Assembly (NCBI RefSeq): GCF_047228825.1
Contig: NZ_JBFEGN010000010.1
Coordinates: 17,812-81,811, forward strand
DNA length: 64,000 nucleotides
Direction of reading: 5' to 3'
Source: Siminovitchia sp047228825
Lineage (GTDB): Bacteria; Bacillota; Bacilli; Bacillales; Bacillaceae_C
Shown: positions 50,158-59,794 of the stretch, piece by piece
Layout of the letters: every line of letters starts with the position of its first letter
Numbering within the stretch: the first letter of the stretch is position 1
The notes under the pieces: model-generated
What the model was told of the DNA's origin: nothing
What the model saw: the letters and a program-made list of their open reading frames with translations, nothing else
Databases searched by the model: none
Program-made: the position numbers and the translations under genes

Positions 50158-51531
50158 GTGACTGCAAAGGAAAAGGAAGTTCAGCAAACCCCTGCTTGCA
50201 AAGAAGTGCCGCTGGGCGGCTATCTTTGGAAAGATCCCCCCGATCCGAATAAATGGGCCGACTGCGTGCACTGCGGCATGTGCCTGGAGTCATGTCCGAC
50301 ATATGAAATCACGGGGCAGGAACAGCATTCACCCCGAGGCCGCGTCCATCTCATTCAATCCGTTGCAGAGGGCAGGCTGGAAGTAAATGAGGATTTGATT
50401 GATCCGGTTTTTGATTGCTTGGACTGCCGGGCCTGCACAACAGCATGCCCGGCAGATGTCAATGTGGGTGGGCTGATTGAAGAAACGAGGGGACAAATCC
50501 GGCAGGCGATGCCTTTAACCGGCTGGAAAAATGTTGTGGGCAAATTCTTTCTGGAAAGTTTGTTCCCATATCCCGCGCGAATGCAAAAACTTGGCGGACT
50601 TTTAAAATTTTATCAAAAAAGCGGAATGCAAACCGTTGCAAGAAAAACCGGCCTGATCAACGTGATTCCAAAGCATCTCGTTGAAATGGAGGAAATCATG
50701 CCTGCCATTACACAACAGCCTGTTCAAAAAAAATACAAAAATGAAGATGTTATCAGGACTAAGGCAGAGAAAAAGGGTGACGCCGCTCTTTTAACCGGCT
50801 GCATCATGGATGTCATGTTCAGCGATGTCAACGAAGCAACAATCAATGTCTTAACAAGAAATGGAATCGATGTTTCGCTTCCTAAAAATCAAACATGCTG
50901 CGGTGCCCTTCATGTTCATGCCGGAGACCGGGATATGGGAAGGAAATTGGCGATGCAGAATATTCAGGCCTTTGAAGCTGCCGATACAATTGTCGTCAAT
51001 GCCGCCGGCTGCGGGTCGATGATGAAGGAATATCCCGAATTGTTCCGTTTCGATCCCGAATGGAAGGAACGTGCGGAACACTTTTCAAACAAGGTAAAGG
51101 ATATAGCGGAATATCTTTATGATATCGGATACAAAAAGCCAACAGCCGAAATTCATAAGCGGGTCACGTATCACGATGCGTGTCATTTGGCTCATGGGCA
51201 GGGTATCAAGAAAGAGCCGAGGGAAATTTTACTCGATATACCCGGCGTGGAGATTGTGGAAATGCCCAACGCTGACCGTTGCTGCGGCAGCGCCGGAATT
51301 TATAATATTACAAATCCGGAAATGGCCGATGCCATTTTGGAAAGCAAAATGAAACATGTCCCGGGTGATGTGGAAATCATTTCAATGGGGAACCCGGGCT
51401 GCATGCTGCAAATGGCCCTGGGTGTGCAAAGGCAGGGACGAAACCAGGAAATCGTCCATACGATTCAATTGCTTGACCTTGCCTATCAAAAAGAAGGGGA
51501 GGGGAAGAAGTCATGCAGGCACCCAAATTAA
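50158..51531 (+). CDS. glcF: Glycolate oxidase iron-sulfur subunit GlcF
   Basis: A 457-residue electron-transfer subunit with two 4Fe-4S ferredoxin motifs, CVHCGMCLESCPTY and CLDCRACTTACPADV, followed by two cysteine-rich CCG domains (NQTCCGALHVHAG near 245 and ADRCCGSAGIYN near 378). It passes electrons from the flavin subunits to the quinone pool at the membrane. GTG 50158, after GGGAGG. The start of glcD lies 19 bases inside its end. Confidence 0.94.
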   Translation: MTAKEKEVQQTPACKEVPLGGYLWKDPPDPNKWADCVHCGMCLESCPTYEITGQEQHSPRGRVHLIQSVAEGRLEVNEDLIDPVFDCLDCRACTTACPADVNVGGLIEETRGQIRQAMPLTGWKNVVGKFFLESLFPYPARMQKLGGLLKFYQKSGMQTVARKTGLINVIPKHLVEMEEIMPAITQQPVQKKYKNEDVIRTKAEKKGDAALLTGCIMDVMFSDVNEATINVLTRNGIDVSLPKNQTCCGALHVHAGDRDMGRKLAMQNIQAFEAADTIVVNAAGCGSMMKEYPELFRFDPEWKERAEHFSNKVKDIAEYLYDIGYKKPTAEIHKRVTYHDACHLAHGQGIKKEPREILLDIPGVEIVEMPNADRCCGSAGIYNITNPEMADAILESKMKHVPGDVEIISMGNPGCMLQMALGVQRQGRNQEIVHTIQLLDLAYQKEGEGKKSCRHPN

Positions 51532-52961
51532 AAGCGGACGACGGCCATATACAAAACCTGGCTTCTCTCCTGTCGGGAAGAAATGCCATTTTGTACAAAC
51601 AAGCGGATTTGGCAGCCTATGATTGCGATGGTTTTACGGTTCAGAGACATATGCCGCGGGCGGTTGTTTTTCCGGAAAATACGCAAGAAGTGGCAGCGGT
51701 TGTCAAATATTGTTCAGACCACAATTTACCTTTTTTAGCGCGCGGGGCCGGAACGGGCCTCAGCGGCGGGGCGATTCCGCTCAACGGCGAAGTCATCATC
51801 AGTTTGACGAGAATGAAACGGCTTATAAGCGTTGACCTTGAAAACAGAAGAGCAGTAGTGGAGCCGGGTTTTATCAACTTGCAGCTGACCCGTTCGGTTG
51901 AGCATAAGGATTATTATTATGCCCCGGATCCGTCGAGCCAGTACTGCTGCACGATCGGGGGCAATGTCGCCGAGAACGCCGGCGGGGCGCACTGCCTGAA
52001 ATATGGCGTGACGACAAATCATATATTGGGGCTGGAGGTCGTTTTGCCGAACGGGGAAATCATTGAAATCGGCAAAAACGGCATTCCGGATGAACCCGGC
52101 TATGATTTGCTCGGGCTCTTGACAGGCTCCGAAGGCACATTGGGGATTGTAACGAAAATTACCGTCAGGCTTCTGAAAAATCCGGAAGCAAAGCAAACGG
52201 TTCTCGCCTATTTTGATCGGATTGAAGACGGAAGCCAGGCAGTGTCTGATATCGTTTCGGCAGGAATTGTGCCTGCTGCATTGGAGATGATGGATAAAAT
52301 CGCCATTGAAGGCGTAGAATCAGCCGCTTTCCCGGTCGGGCATCCGAGAGATATTGAGGCGGTATTATTAATAGAAGTAGACGGAATCGCCGCGGGAATT
52401 GACGAACAGATAGAACAAATATTGGAAGTGTGCAAAAAGAGAAATGTAAGGGAGGTGAGGGCTGCCAAAAATGAACAGGAACGGGAAAGGTGGTGGGCAA
52501 ACCGAAAAACGGGATTTGGGGCGATGGGCGCCATTTCCAATGATTATCTCGTTCAGGACGGCGTCATTCCGCGCAGCAAACTTCCTGAAGTGCTGAAAAG
52601 CATCCATCAAATCAGCAAAGATTATGAATTAAGAATTGCCAATATTTTTCATGCCGGTGACGGAAACCTCCATCCGCTTGTTCTCTTTGATTCACGGATT
52701 CCGGGTGAAACGGAAAAAGCGATCGAAGCGGGAAGCGCCTGCCTAAAGGCATGCGCCGATGCAGGCGGGACGATTACGGGCGAGCATGGCGTCGGCATCG
52801 AGAAAAAGGAAGAAATGCGATTTGTTTTTACAGATGAGGAAATCAAAGCCCAAACCGACATCCGCCGCGTATTTAATCCGGTAAACTTGTTGAATGCAGG
52901 AAAAATGTTTCCGACACCGGGCCGTTGCGCCGAAATAAAAGAAGAATGGAAGAAAAAGTAA
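51513..52961 (+). CDS. glcD: Glycolate/lactate oxidase FAD subunit GlcD
   Basis: A 482-residue FAD-linked 2-hydroxyacid dehydrogenase. PP-loop region VFPENTQEVAAVVKYCSDHN, the FAD-binding ARGAGTGLSGGAIP and SSQYCCTIGGNVAENAGGAH, and the C-terminal DGNLHPLVLFD, GTITGEHGVGIEKKEEM and NPVNLLNAGKMFP are typical of GlcD. It oxidises glycolate or D-lactate to the 2-oxo acid with the help of GlcE and GlcF. GAGGGGAAGAAG precedes ATG 51513. Placed before a lactate/glycolate permease, which supports 2-hydroxyacid use. Confidence 0.94.
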   Translation: MQAPKLKADDGHIQNLASLLSGRNAILYKQADLAAYDCDGFTVQRHMPRAVVFPENTQEVAAVVKYCSDHNLPFLARGAGTGLSGGAIPLNGEVIISLTRMKRLISVDLENRRAVVEPGFINLQLTRSVEHKDYYYAPDPSSQYCCTIGGNVAENAGGAHCLKYGVTTNHILGLEVVLPNGEIIEIGKNGIPDEPGYDLLGLLTGSEGTLGIVTKITVRLLKNPEAKQTVLAYFDRIEDGSQAVSDIVSAGIVPAALEMMDKIAIEGVESAAFPVGHPRDIEAVLLIEVDGIAAGIDEQIEQILEVCKKRNVREVRAAKNEQERERWWANRKTGFGAMGAISNDYLVQDGVIPRSKLPEVLKSIHQISKDYELRIANIFHAGDGNLHPLVLFDSRIPGETEKAIEAGSACLKACADAGGTITGEHGVGIEKKEEMRFVFTDEEIKAQTDIRRVFNPVNLLNAGKMFPTPGRCAEIKEEWKKK

Positions 52962-53043
52962 GAAACAAGGTTTCCTGTCCAAAAGAAAGCATTCACCAAA
53001 AAGAAGGAAATTTGAAAAACTCGCCTTGAAAGGGGATTGTTTG

Positions 53044-54834
53044 ATGAGTACAGGCTGGCTTGCTTTTCTGTCTCTCTTGCCGATTCTTGCTGTCGGGGTG
53101 TTTCTTGTCGGATTAAGATGGCCTGCAAGCAGGGCCATGCCAATTTCTTATGTTTTGGCGGTTTTGCTTGCACTTTTTGTTTGGAAGGTTCCCGGAGCGA
53201 ATGTGGCGGCAGCCACGATCAACGGGGTGGTCGTCGCATTTACGCTTTTATATATCATCTTTGGTGCCATTTTGCTGTTAAATACGCTCCAGGAAAGCGG
53301 CGGGATGAAAACGATCCGCCGGGGATTTACGGATATTTCCGAAGACCGGCGGATCCAGGTGATCATCATTGCCTGGCTGTTCGGCTCTTTTATTGAGGGT
53401 GCTTCCGGATTCGGGACCCCTGCCGCCGTTGCTGTCCCGCTGCTTGTCGGTTTGGGCTTTCCGGCCATGGCGGCGGTTGTGGCGGGAATGGTCATTCAAA
53501 GTACCCCTGTTACGTTTGGGGCAGTAGGAACGCCGGTTCTTGTTGGAATTCATACCGGTCTGTCTGCAGACCCCGGCATCAGCAATGATTTCCTGCAGCT
53601 GGTTACCCTGATCGGCGGAAAAGCGGCCATTTTGCACATGATTGCCGGTACACTGGTGCCCTTGTTCGTTGTAGCGCTGATGACGCGGTTTTTTGGCAAA
53701 AACAAATCGTTCTCGGAAGGAATCAAGGTTTGGAAATTTGCGCTGTTTGCCGCTTTCGCCATGACGATTCCCTATGTTATCGTCGCAAATGTGCTGGGAC
53801 CCGAATTTCCGTCCATGACGGGCGGGCTGGTCGGTTTGCTCATTGTTGTGGCGACAGCCAAGAAAGGTTTATTTATGCCGTCAAAGAAAGAGACATGGAA
53901 CTTTGAGGATGAATCAAAGTGGGATCCGGAGTGGACGGGAAAAGTCATATTAAAAGACGTTGCACACAAAAGCGGTTCCATGTCAATGGTGCGTGCCTGG
54001 TCCCCTTATATTCTTGTCGGAGTATTCCTTGTTTTGACAAGATTAAAGACCCTGCCGTTGATGGAATGGGCACAATCATGGACAATCGCGTTTGAAAACA
54101 TGTTCGGATCCGGAATTACAGCAAGCTTCCAGCCGCTTTATTCACCGGGAACCATATTTATACTTGTTTCTGTCATCACCTATTTTATACACGGAATGAA
54201 TGGGAACACTTACAAAAACGCCTGGGCACAATCCGGAAAAACCGCACTGGCCGCATCCACCGCCCTTATTTTTACAGTGCCGATGGTTCAGGTGTTTCTA
54301 AACAGTGGAGGGGGTGCCGCCGGTTATGAAAGAATGCCGATTGAACTCGCCGATGGCGTGGCAGCGATTGCCGGGGAATTTTGGCCGTTTTTTGCCACCT
54401 TCATCGGAGGGCTTGGTGCATTTATCGCCGGAAGCAACACGGTAAGCAATATGATGTTCTCCCTGTTTCAATATGATGTCGGTTCGCAAATCGGTGTTGA
54501 CCCGACCTGGATTGTGGCGCTGCAATCGGTGGGGGGCGCAGCAGGTAACATGATCTGTGTTCACAATGTTGTGGCAGCATCAGCTGTTGTTGGGCTCCTT
54601 GGCAAAGAAGGAACCGTTATCCGGAAAACATTGTTCCCGTTTACTTATTATGCCCTGCTGACCGGATCCATCGGCTATTCCATCGTTTGGTACTCCGAAA
54701 AAGGACTGTTTAACATCGGTTCCATCGTCGCTCTTGCCATTACATTTGCCGCGGTTTATATCATTGCCACCAACAATAAAAGACTTGCGGCCCTTCAAAT
54801 TGCAACAGACCAAAATCAGATGAATATAAAGTAA
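53044..54834 (+). CDS. lctP: L-lactate/glycolate permease (LctP/GlcA family)
   Basis: A 596-residue membrane transporter with about 13 hydrophobic spans. Family signatures include EGASGFGTPAAVAVPLLVGL, PVTFGAVGTPVLVGI, and GAFIAGSNTVSNMMFS followed by GGAAGNMICVHNVVAASAVV. It carries lactate or glycolate with protons. The frame begins at 53026, but AAAGGGGA fits ATG 53044. It stands 82 bases after glcD and is probably co-transcribed with the oxidase genes, so one unit imports and oxidises the same substrate. Confidence 0.94.
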   Translation: MSTGWLAFLSLLPILAVGVFLVGLRWPASRAMPISYVLAVLLALFVWKVPGANVAAATINGVVVAFTLLYIIFGAILLLNTLQESGGMKTIRRGFTDISEDRRIQVIIIAWLFGSFIEGASGFGTPAAVAVPLLVGLGFPAMAAVVAGMVIQSTPVTFGAVGTPVLVGIHTGLSADPGISNDFLQLVTLIGGKAAILHMIAGTLVPLFVVALMTRFFGKNKSFSEGIKVWKFALFAAFAMTIPYVIVANVLGPEFPSMTGGLVGLLIVVATAKKGLFMPSKKETWNFEDESKWDPEWTGKVILKDVAHKSGSMSMVRAWSPYILVGVFLVLTRLKTLPLMEWAQSWTIAFENMFGSGITASFQPLYSPGTIFILVSVITYFIHGMNGNTYKNAWAQSGKTALAASTALIFTVPMVQVFLNSGGGAAGYERMPIELADGVAAIAGEFWPFFATFIGGLGAFIAGSNTVSNMMFSLFQYDVGSQIGVDPTWIVALQSVGGAAGNMICVHNVVAASAVVGLLGKEGTVIRKTLFPFTYYALLTGSIGYSIVWYSEKGLFNIGSIVALAITFAAVYIIATNNKRLAALQIATDQNQMNIK

Positions 54835-54848
54835 TCCGGCGGAAACAG

Positions 54849-54870
54849 CACCCGCTGTTTGCAGCGGGTG
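54849..54870 (+). terminator. Terminator after lctP
   Basis: A perfect 9-bp stem (54849-54857 with 54862-54870) and a 4-base loop; few T follow. Confidence 0.65.
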
Positions 54871-55194
54871 TTACCGGCTTTGACAGACGGGCCTCCTACA
54901 GGTACGATAAACCTATATTCCGGGATATAGCGGGCATATACTTTGAGCCTGTCGAGACGGCCGGCCTGGCAGCTGACAGGCCCGACTCATGTTTATAAAT
55001 AAAGGATATAATGCACATCGGCATGCAAACAAATGATACGCTCCCCAAAAACGCGATACCGCTGTTTCTGGGGAGTTTTGCCTTCTGAACTGTCAAGTGT
55101 TGTAAAACCGGTTTGCTGTTTTGGTTATTTTCCTTTCTAAAACTTATGATCGGCAGCGATCCATTGATATAATGGTAATGGTTCAGTCATTCCG
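54871..55194. other. Hairpin-rich gap before the RND exporter
   Basis: No gene was found. The bases contain three further inverted repeats: CTATAT/ATATAG (54913-54930), GCCTGTC/GACAGGC (54947-54953 with 54975-54981, around a GGCCGGCC core), and CTCCCCA/TGGGGAG followed by TTTTG (55041-55075). The last looks like another terminator. Whether they belong to a non-coding RNA is unknown. Confidence 0.4.
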
Positions 55195-55209
55195 AAAGGA
55201 GTCCTGGTT

Positions 55210-58200
55210 GTGAATCTCAGCCATTTTTCGATCAGAAGACCAGTTTTTACGATTGTGACGATGTTTCTCGTCATCATTCTCGGGGCTGTATCATTATTCA
55301 AAATCCCGCTTAAGTTGATACCCGATATCAATCCTCCGATTGCAGTCGTCATAACGACATATGAGGGAGCCGGCCCGGAGGAAGTTTTGGAAAAAGTGAC
55401 GAAACCGCTGGAAGCAAGTTTATCGACACTGCCCGGCATCAAAAATATCCAATCTTTTTCCGAAGAAGGCTCAAACCTTGTTTTATTGGAATTTTCCTGG
55501 TCAACTTCGATTGATGACGTTCAAAATGATATATTGCAGCGAATTGACCAGACGCGCGTTCCTTCCGATGTACAGAAGCCAAGATTGTTAAAGTTTGATC
55601 CATCGCAGTTTCCGGTTATCCAACTGTCTCTGAAATCAGATTCGGATGAAGCGTCATTGAAAAAACTTGCCGACCAACTGGCGACTGAGCTGAAAAGGGT
55701 GGAAGGCGTGGCAAGTGTGAATGTTTCCGGGACGCTTACGGAAGAAATCCGGATCACGCTTGATCAAAACAAACTAAAGGACTGGGGCCTTTCCCAGTCG
55801 GATATCGTGAACGCAGTACAGGCGAACAATATGACGGCGCCCGGGGAAACCATTTTGACGGACGGCAAGGAGCTGACGACACGCATTATCAGCACCCTTC
55901 ATTCCCCGAAGGATATTGAAAAACTTGCGGTAACAGTAGATCCGCTAACCGGGGATAAAATCCGCATTGGGGATGTAGCTGCCGTAAAACAGCAAAAACA
56001 GGAAGAGAATACGATTACCAGAACCAATCAATTGCCGTCTGTCCTCGTCAGCGTTCTGCAGGAATCTGATGCAAACACGGCAAACGTCTCAAAAAATTTT
56101 CAAAAAGCGTTAAAAAATCTCCTTAAAAAAGAGCGATATCAAGATATTGATGCCGATATTTTGTTTGACCAGGGAGATTATATAAGAGTTGCCATCGGAA
56201 ATATTGCCTCTTCCCTTGTCATTGGGGGAGCGCTTGCCATGCTGGTCCTGTTTTTCTTTTTGCGAAGCGTAAAAAGCCCCCTCATCATCGGGATTGCGAT
56301 CCCTTACTCCGTCATCGTGACATTTGTGCTGATGTATGTTGCCAATCTTGACTTAAATATAATGACCCTCGGGGGGCTGGCTCTTGGAATCGGGATGCTT
56401 GTGGATAATGCGATCGTTGTGATTGAAAATATTAATCGCCATCTTTCGATGAGAAAAGAACCGAAAACGGCGGCAAGGGAAGGGGCCCAGGAAATTGCAG
56501 GCGCCATTACCGCGTCCACATTGACAACGGTTGCTGTGTTTTTGCCTGTCGTGTTTATCAGCGGCCTGTTGGGCCAATTGTTTAAGGAATTCGCTTTTAC
56601 GATCACATTCAGCCTCTTTGCCTCGCTGTTTGTTGCTTTGACTGTTGTTCCGATGCTTGCGGCCAGGGTGCTGAAACAGCCAGCCGGCGATTTGGAAGCA
56701 AGAAGGCGCAGATCCAAGCCGTATAAGGTTCTGGAACGTTCGATTCGCTGGTCATTAAGGCACCGGTTTATTGTATTGCTCGTTTCCCTGCTGCTTTTTG
56801 TTGGCGGAGCGGCCGGTCTTTCAACCGTAGGCATGCAGTTTTTGCCGCCTACGGATGAAGGATATTTCAGCATCCGTGTCGAGCTTGAAAACGGGGCTGC
56901 TCGGTCCGAAACGGAGAAAATGGCGGAAATCATTGAAAACCGTTTGAAAGATGACGAAGTGGTCAGTACGTATGTCAGTTTGATCGGCACAACCCAGGAA
57001 GCTTCGTTTCAGGGAACGTCAAATCCGAATACGGCCGAAATGTATGTAAAGCTGCAGCCGCTGGAAGACCGGGATATCTCATTGTTTGAGTATGTAGAAG
57101 AAATAAAGCCCGGCTTGGAACAAGAGATCAGCAAGGCAAAAAAAGGAACGGAATTGAGATTCAATGTGAATACGGCTTCCGGAATGGCGCCGCAAACCCT
57201 GACGTTTTATGTCAGTGATACAAACAAAGAGCGGCTCGATCAAAATACAAAAAAAATATACAAAGAGCTTGAACAGTTGAAACATGTTACAGATCTTTCC
57301 ACCAGCACCGCTGAAACCGTGGAAGAGGTGCAAATTGCCATTGACCGGGAAAAAGCATTTGAGGCGGGGCTTGCTCCGGCGCAAATCGCTTCGATCGTAA
57401 ACGATGTGACAAGAGGGGTCCAGGCGGCACAGATTATTGGGGATGATTCTGATGTGTATGGCGTATTCGTTCAATATGATGAGAAAGTGACAAGGAATCT
57501 CGATAAATTAAAAACGCTTCTGATCAAAAAGCCTGACGGTTCGTACGCAGAATTGAAAGATGTGGCGACAGTGAAGAGGGGGAAAGGCCCGGTTGAAATC
57601 CAGCGGATTAATCAGCAGGATTCTGTGGAATTTACATTAACATACGACACGGATACAAACTTGGGGGATATGACAAAAAGAGTCAATCAAGCCATCGCGG
57701 GCCTGCATCTTGACGATTCAACGGAAATAACGTTCAGCGGTGAATCGGAGCTGCTCAAAGACTCGATTAACGACATGGTGATGGCGTTTGTGCTTGCCGT
57801 TATTCTTGTCTACATTGTTATGGCAGCCCAATTTGAATCATTCCAATATCCGTTTGTCATAATGTTTACGGTACCGTTAATGGTGATCGGGGTCACGATC
57901 GCACTGTTCATGGCACAAATCCCGCTCAGCATACCGGCGTTGATCGGCATCATCATTTTGGCTGGTATTGTCGTAAACAATGCAATTGTAATTGTCGATT
58001 ATATCAACCAAAAGAAAAGAGCCGGAATTCCGAGCTATGATGCACTCATCATTTCGGTAAAAGACAGGGTTCGCCCTGTTTTCATGACGGCCCTTACTAC
58101 GATTTTGGGACTTGTCCCCCTTGCCCTCGGAATAGGGGAAGGGACGGAAATGAACCAGCCGATGGGTGTAGCCGTCATCGGTGGTCTCATCAGCAGTACA

Positions 58201-58284
58201 TTCCTTACTTTATTCGTTATTCCGGTTGTATACAGCCTGTTTGACCCAGAAACAAGAAAAATGAATACCAGAAAAAAATCCTGA
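55210..58284 (+). CDS. RND-type efflux permease (SwrC/AcrB-like)
   Basis: A large resistance-nodulation-division exporter of 1024 residues. Twelve membrane spans are expected: one after the N-terminal start, a second block near 330-500, and a last block near 855-1010; large extra-membrane porter loops lie between. Recognisable motifs are FKIPLKLIPDINPPIAVVIT, LGGLALGIGMLVDNAIVVIE (with the conserved Asp of the proton relay), and NNAIVIVDYINQ. B. subtilis SwrC (YerP), a lipopeptide and drug exporter, is the nearest named homologue I can suggest. GTG 55210 with AAAGGAGT upstream. No membrane-fusion or outer-membrane partner is present, as in other Gram-positive RND systems. Confidence 0.92.
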   Translation: MNLSHFSIRRPVFTIVTMFLVIILGAVSLFKIPLKLIPDINPPIAVVITTYEGAGPEEVLEKVTKPLEASLSTLPGIKNIQSFSEEGSNLVLLEFSWSTSIDDVQNDILQRIDQTRVPSDVQKPRLLKFDPSQFPVIQLSLKSDSDEASLKKLADQLATELKRVEGVASVNVSGTLTEEIRITLDQNKLKDWGLSQSDIVNAVQANNMTAPGETILTDGKELTTRIISTLHSPKDIEKLAVTVDPLTGDKIRIGDVAAVKQQKQEENTITRTNQLPSVLVSVLQESDANTANVSKNFQKALKNLLKKERYQDIDADILFDQGDYIRVAIGNIASSLVIGGALAMLVLFFFLRSVKSPLIIGIAIPYSVIVTFVLMYVANLDLNIMTLGGLALGIGMLVDNAIVVIENINRHLSMRKEPKTAAREGAQEIAGAITASTLTTVAVFLPVVFISGLLGQLFKEFAFTITFSLFASLFVALTVVPMLAARVLKQPAGDLEARRRRSKPYKVLERSIRWSLRHRFIVLLVSLLLFVGGAAGLSTVGMQFLPPTDEGYFSIRVELENGAARSETEKMAEIIENRLKDDEVVSTYVSLIGTTQEASFQGTSNPNTAEMYVKLQPLEDRDISLFEYVEEIKPGLEQEISKAKKGTELRFNVNTASGMAPQTLTFYVSDTNKERLDQNTKKIYKELEQLKHVTDLSTSTAETVEEVQIAIDREKAFEAGLAPAQIASIVNDVTRGVQAAQIIGDDSDVYGVFVQYDEKVTRNLDKLKTLLIKKPDGSYAELKDVATVKRGKGPVEIQRINQQDSVEFTLTYDTDTNLGDMTKRVNQAIAGLHLDDSTEITFSGESELLKDSINDMVMAFVLAVILVYIVMAAQFESFQYPFVIMFTVPLMVIGVTIALFMAQIPLSIPALIGIIILAGIVVNNAIVIVDYINQKKRAGIPSYDALIISVKDRVRPVFMTALTTILGLVPLALGIGEGTEMNQPMGVAVIGGLISSTFLTLFVIPVVYSLFDPETRKMNTRKKS

Positions 58285-58293
58285 TTAAAACTA

Positions 58294-58322
58294 TTGAATT
58301 TTGCTCTTTCCTGTTTTATAAT
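58294..58322 (+). promoter_or_regulatory. Promoter of the manganese riboswitch-TerC transcript
   Basis: TTGAAT (58294-58299), 17 bases, consensus TATAAT (58317-58322), about 30 bases before the riboswitch. Confidence 0.8.
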
Positions 58323-58352
58323 ACTAATTAACTTAATAGGCTTGGCTTTTAG

Positions 58353-58463
58353 TCAAAGGGGAGTAGCATCAGATGCTTTTTTCTGCATCTGAAACAAAGT
58401 CGTCAATTCGTGAAGTTTCTTCACCGGCTTTGTTGGCATGAACAATGTCCAGCAAGACCTTTG
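58353..58463 (+). promoter_or_regulatory. yybP-ykoY manganese riboswitch
   Basis: The hallmark sequences occur in order: TCAAAGGGGAGTAGC, a GATGC/GCATC hairpin, AGTCGTCA, a GTGAAG/CTTCAC-type hairpin, TTGGCATGAACAATG, and CAGCAAGACCTTTG, which closes the P1 stem with the initial AAAGG. This is the Mn2+-sensing yybP-ykoY class. It precedes a TerC-family gene, the usual target. Confidence 0.93.
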
Positions 58464-58486
58464 CCCATCGGGCAGGGGTCTTTTTG
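58454..58486 (+). terminator. Riboswitch-controlled intrinsic terminator
   Basis: AAGACC (58454-58459) pairs with GGTCTT (58477-58482), and GCCC with GGGC inside, followed by TTTT. Its 5' arm is shared with the closing stem of the riboswitch, so ligand binding should prevent the hairpin and switch the gene on. Confidence 0.85.
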
Positions 58487-58547
58487 ATTGTTGGAAAATC
58501 CAATTAAATGCCCGGTGGAATGTCTATATTTCATTGGAGGGATATGT

Positions 58548-59342
58548 TTGGATATTTCAACGATCTTGGAATACTTGTGGGTATTGCTTATTTTGGTGGG
58601 ACTGGAAGGGATTCTCGCCGCGGACAATGCAGTCGTTATGGCTGTCATGGTAAAACACCTTCCCAGGGAAAAACAAAAAAAGGCCTTGTTTTATGGCCTG
58701 TTCGGTGCACTTGTTTTTCGTTTTATCGCCTTATTCCTGATTACTTATTTGGTAAATGTATGGCAAATACAGGCGATAGGTGCGGCCTATTTATTATTTT
58801 TATCTGTTCATCATATTGTGAAAAAGTATTCGGCAAACGGTAAAGAAAAGAAAGAGGAAAAAGGAAAAAATGGAAAGTCCCGCTCCTTTTGGCCAACAGT
58901 CCTGAAAGTGGAAATTGCGGATATTGCTTTTGCGATTGATTCCATGCTTGCAGCCGTTGTCCTTGCGGTCACATTGAAGCCGACCGGATGGTTTCAAGTG
59001 GGGGGCATAGATGGAGGCCAGTTTCTCGTCATGCTGCTCGGAGGCCTGATCGGGGTGGTGATCATGCGTTTTGCCGCCACGACCTTTGTGCGATTGCTGG
59101 CCCAATATCCCGGTTTGGAAACATCTGCCTTTTTAATCGTTGGCTGGGTAGGGGTTAAACTGGCTGTGTTAACATTGGCACATCCACAACTGGGTGTTTT
59201 AAACAAACACTTTCCGGAATCAGCCGAATGGAAGCTCGCTTTCTGGATCGTGCTTGTCCTCATTGCAGCCGGCGGATATTTTCTGTCGAAAAAAAAGGCT
59301 GTTGCTGCAAAAAATGATATAAACCAAAGAAAAGCACAATGA
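58548..59342 (+). CDS. TerC-family membrane protein, probable Mn2+ exporter (YkoY-like)
   Basis: A 264-residue integral membrane protein with about seven to eight spans. The family motif LEGILAADNAVVMAVMVKHLP is at the N-terminus and a second, EIADIAFAIDSMLAAVVLAV, in the middle; the paired acidic residues of these segments likely bind metal. A hydrophilic loop (about 95-125) is Lys/Glu-rich. In B. subtilis YkoY (MeeY) exports manganese or metalates secreted enzymes. The start is TTG 58548 (GGAGG 7 bases before), not the longer frame from 58488, and the riboswitch upstream explains its regulation. Confidence 0.9.
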   Translation: MDISTILEYLWVLLILVGLEGILAADNAVVMAVMVKHLPREKQKKALFYGLFGALVFRFIALFLITYLVNVWQIQAIGAAYLLFLSVHHIVKKYSANGKEKKEEKGKNGKSRSFWPTVLKVEIADIAFAIDSMLAAVVLAVTLKPTGWFQVGGIDGGQFLVMLLGGLIGVVIMRFAATTFVRLLAQYPGLETSAFLIVGWVGVKLAVLTLAHPQLGVLNKHFPESAEWKLAFWIVLVLIAAGGYFLSKKKAVAAKNDINQRKAQ

Positions 59343-59350
59343 TCAAACGG

Positions 59351-59388
59351 ACCGTCCCTGTTTTAAAAGACAGGGACGGTTTCATTTA
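59351..59388. terminator. Bidirectional terminator between TerC gene and SASP gene
   Basis: A perfect 11-bp stem (59351-59361 with 59370-59380) and an 8-base loop. Confidence 0.85.
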
Positions 59389-59589
59389 AGAGTTATTTTT
59401 CTGGTCTGACAATTGGGCTTGCGCCTGTTTTACAAGCCGCTTCGTGATCTCTCCCCCAACGGAACCATTTGCCCTCGCTGCCGTATCAGATCCGAGGGTA
59501 ACGCCGAATTCCTGTGCTATTTCGTACTTTACGTTGTCCAAAAATTGTTCTACCCCGGGAACGAGCAATTGATTGCTTCGTTGTGCCAT
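59386..59589 (-). CDS. Alpha/beta-type small acid-soluble spore protein
   Basis: A 67-residue SASP that saturates spore DNA and protects it from UV and heat. QLLVPGVEQFLDNVKYEIAQ, FGVTLGSDTAARANGSVGGE and ITKRLVKQAQAQL are the diagnostic family sequence. The germination protease site is expected in KYEIAQEFG. AAGGAGGAAT precedes ATG 59589. Forespore SigG expression is expected, although I could not read a clear SigG promoter. Last residues NNS. Confidence 0.96.
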   Translation of the reverse strand: MAQRSNQLLVPGVEQFLDNVKYEIAQEFGVTLGSDTAARANGSVGGEITKRLVKQAQAQLSDQKNNS

Positions 59590-59794
59590 AACTGATTCCT
59601 CCTTTCCTTTGCTTGGCTTAATGGTTATTATCCCGCGTAAAGTTAAAACAATGCTGGAACATGCTGCATGTGGATAAAATCGTGTTAAAATAGCTTTGTT
59701 TGTTCAACTTTCAAAAAATGACAGTTAAAATCCTTTCCTTTCCATGTCATTTTGCTTATTATGTAAGAATGAGTATGAAAAGGGAAATGAAAAG

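Noticed and set aside
54896..55096. 66-codon minus-strand ORF between lctP and the RND gene
   Set aside because: It passes through several hairpins and has no start signal.
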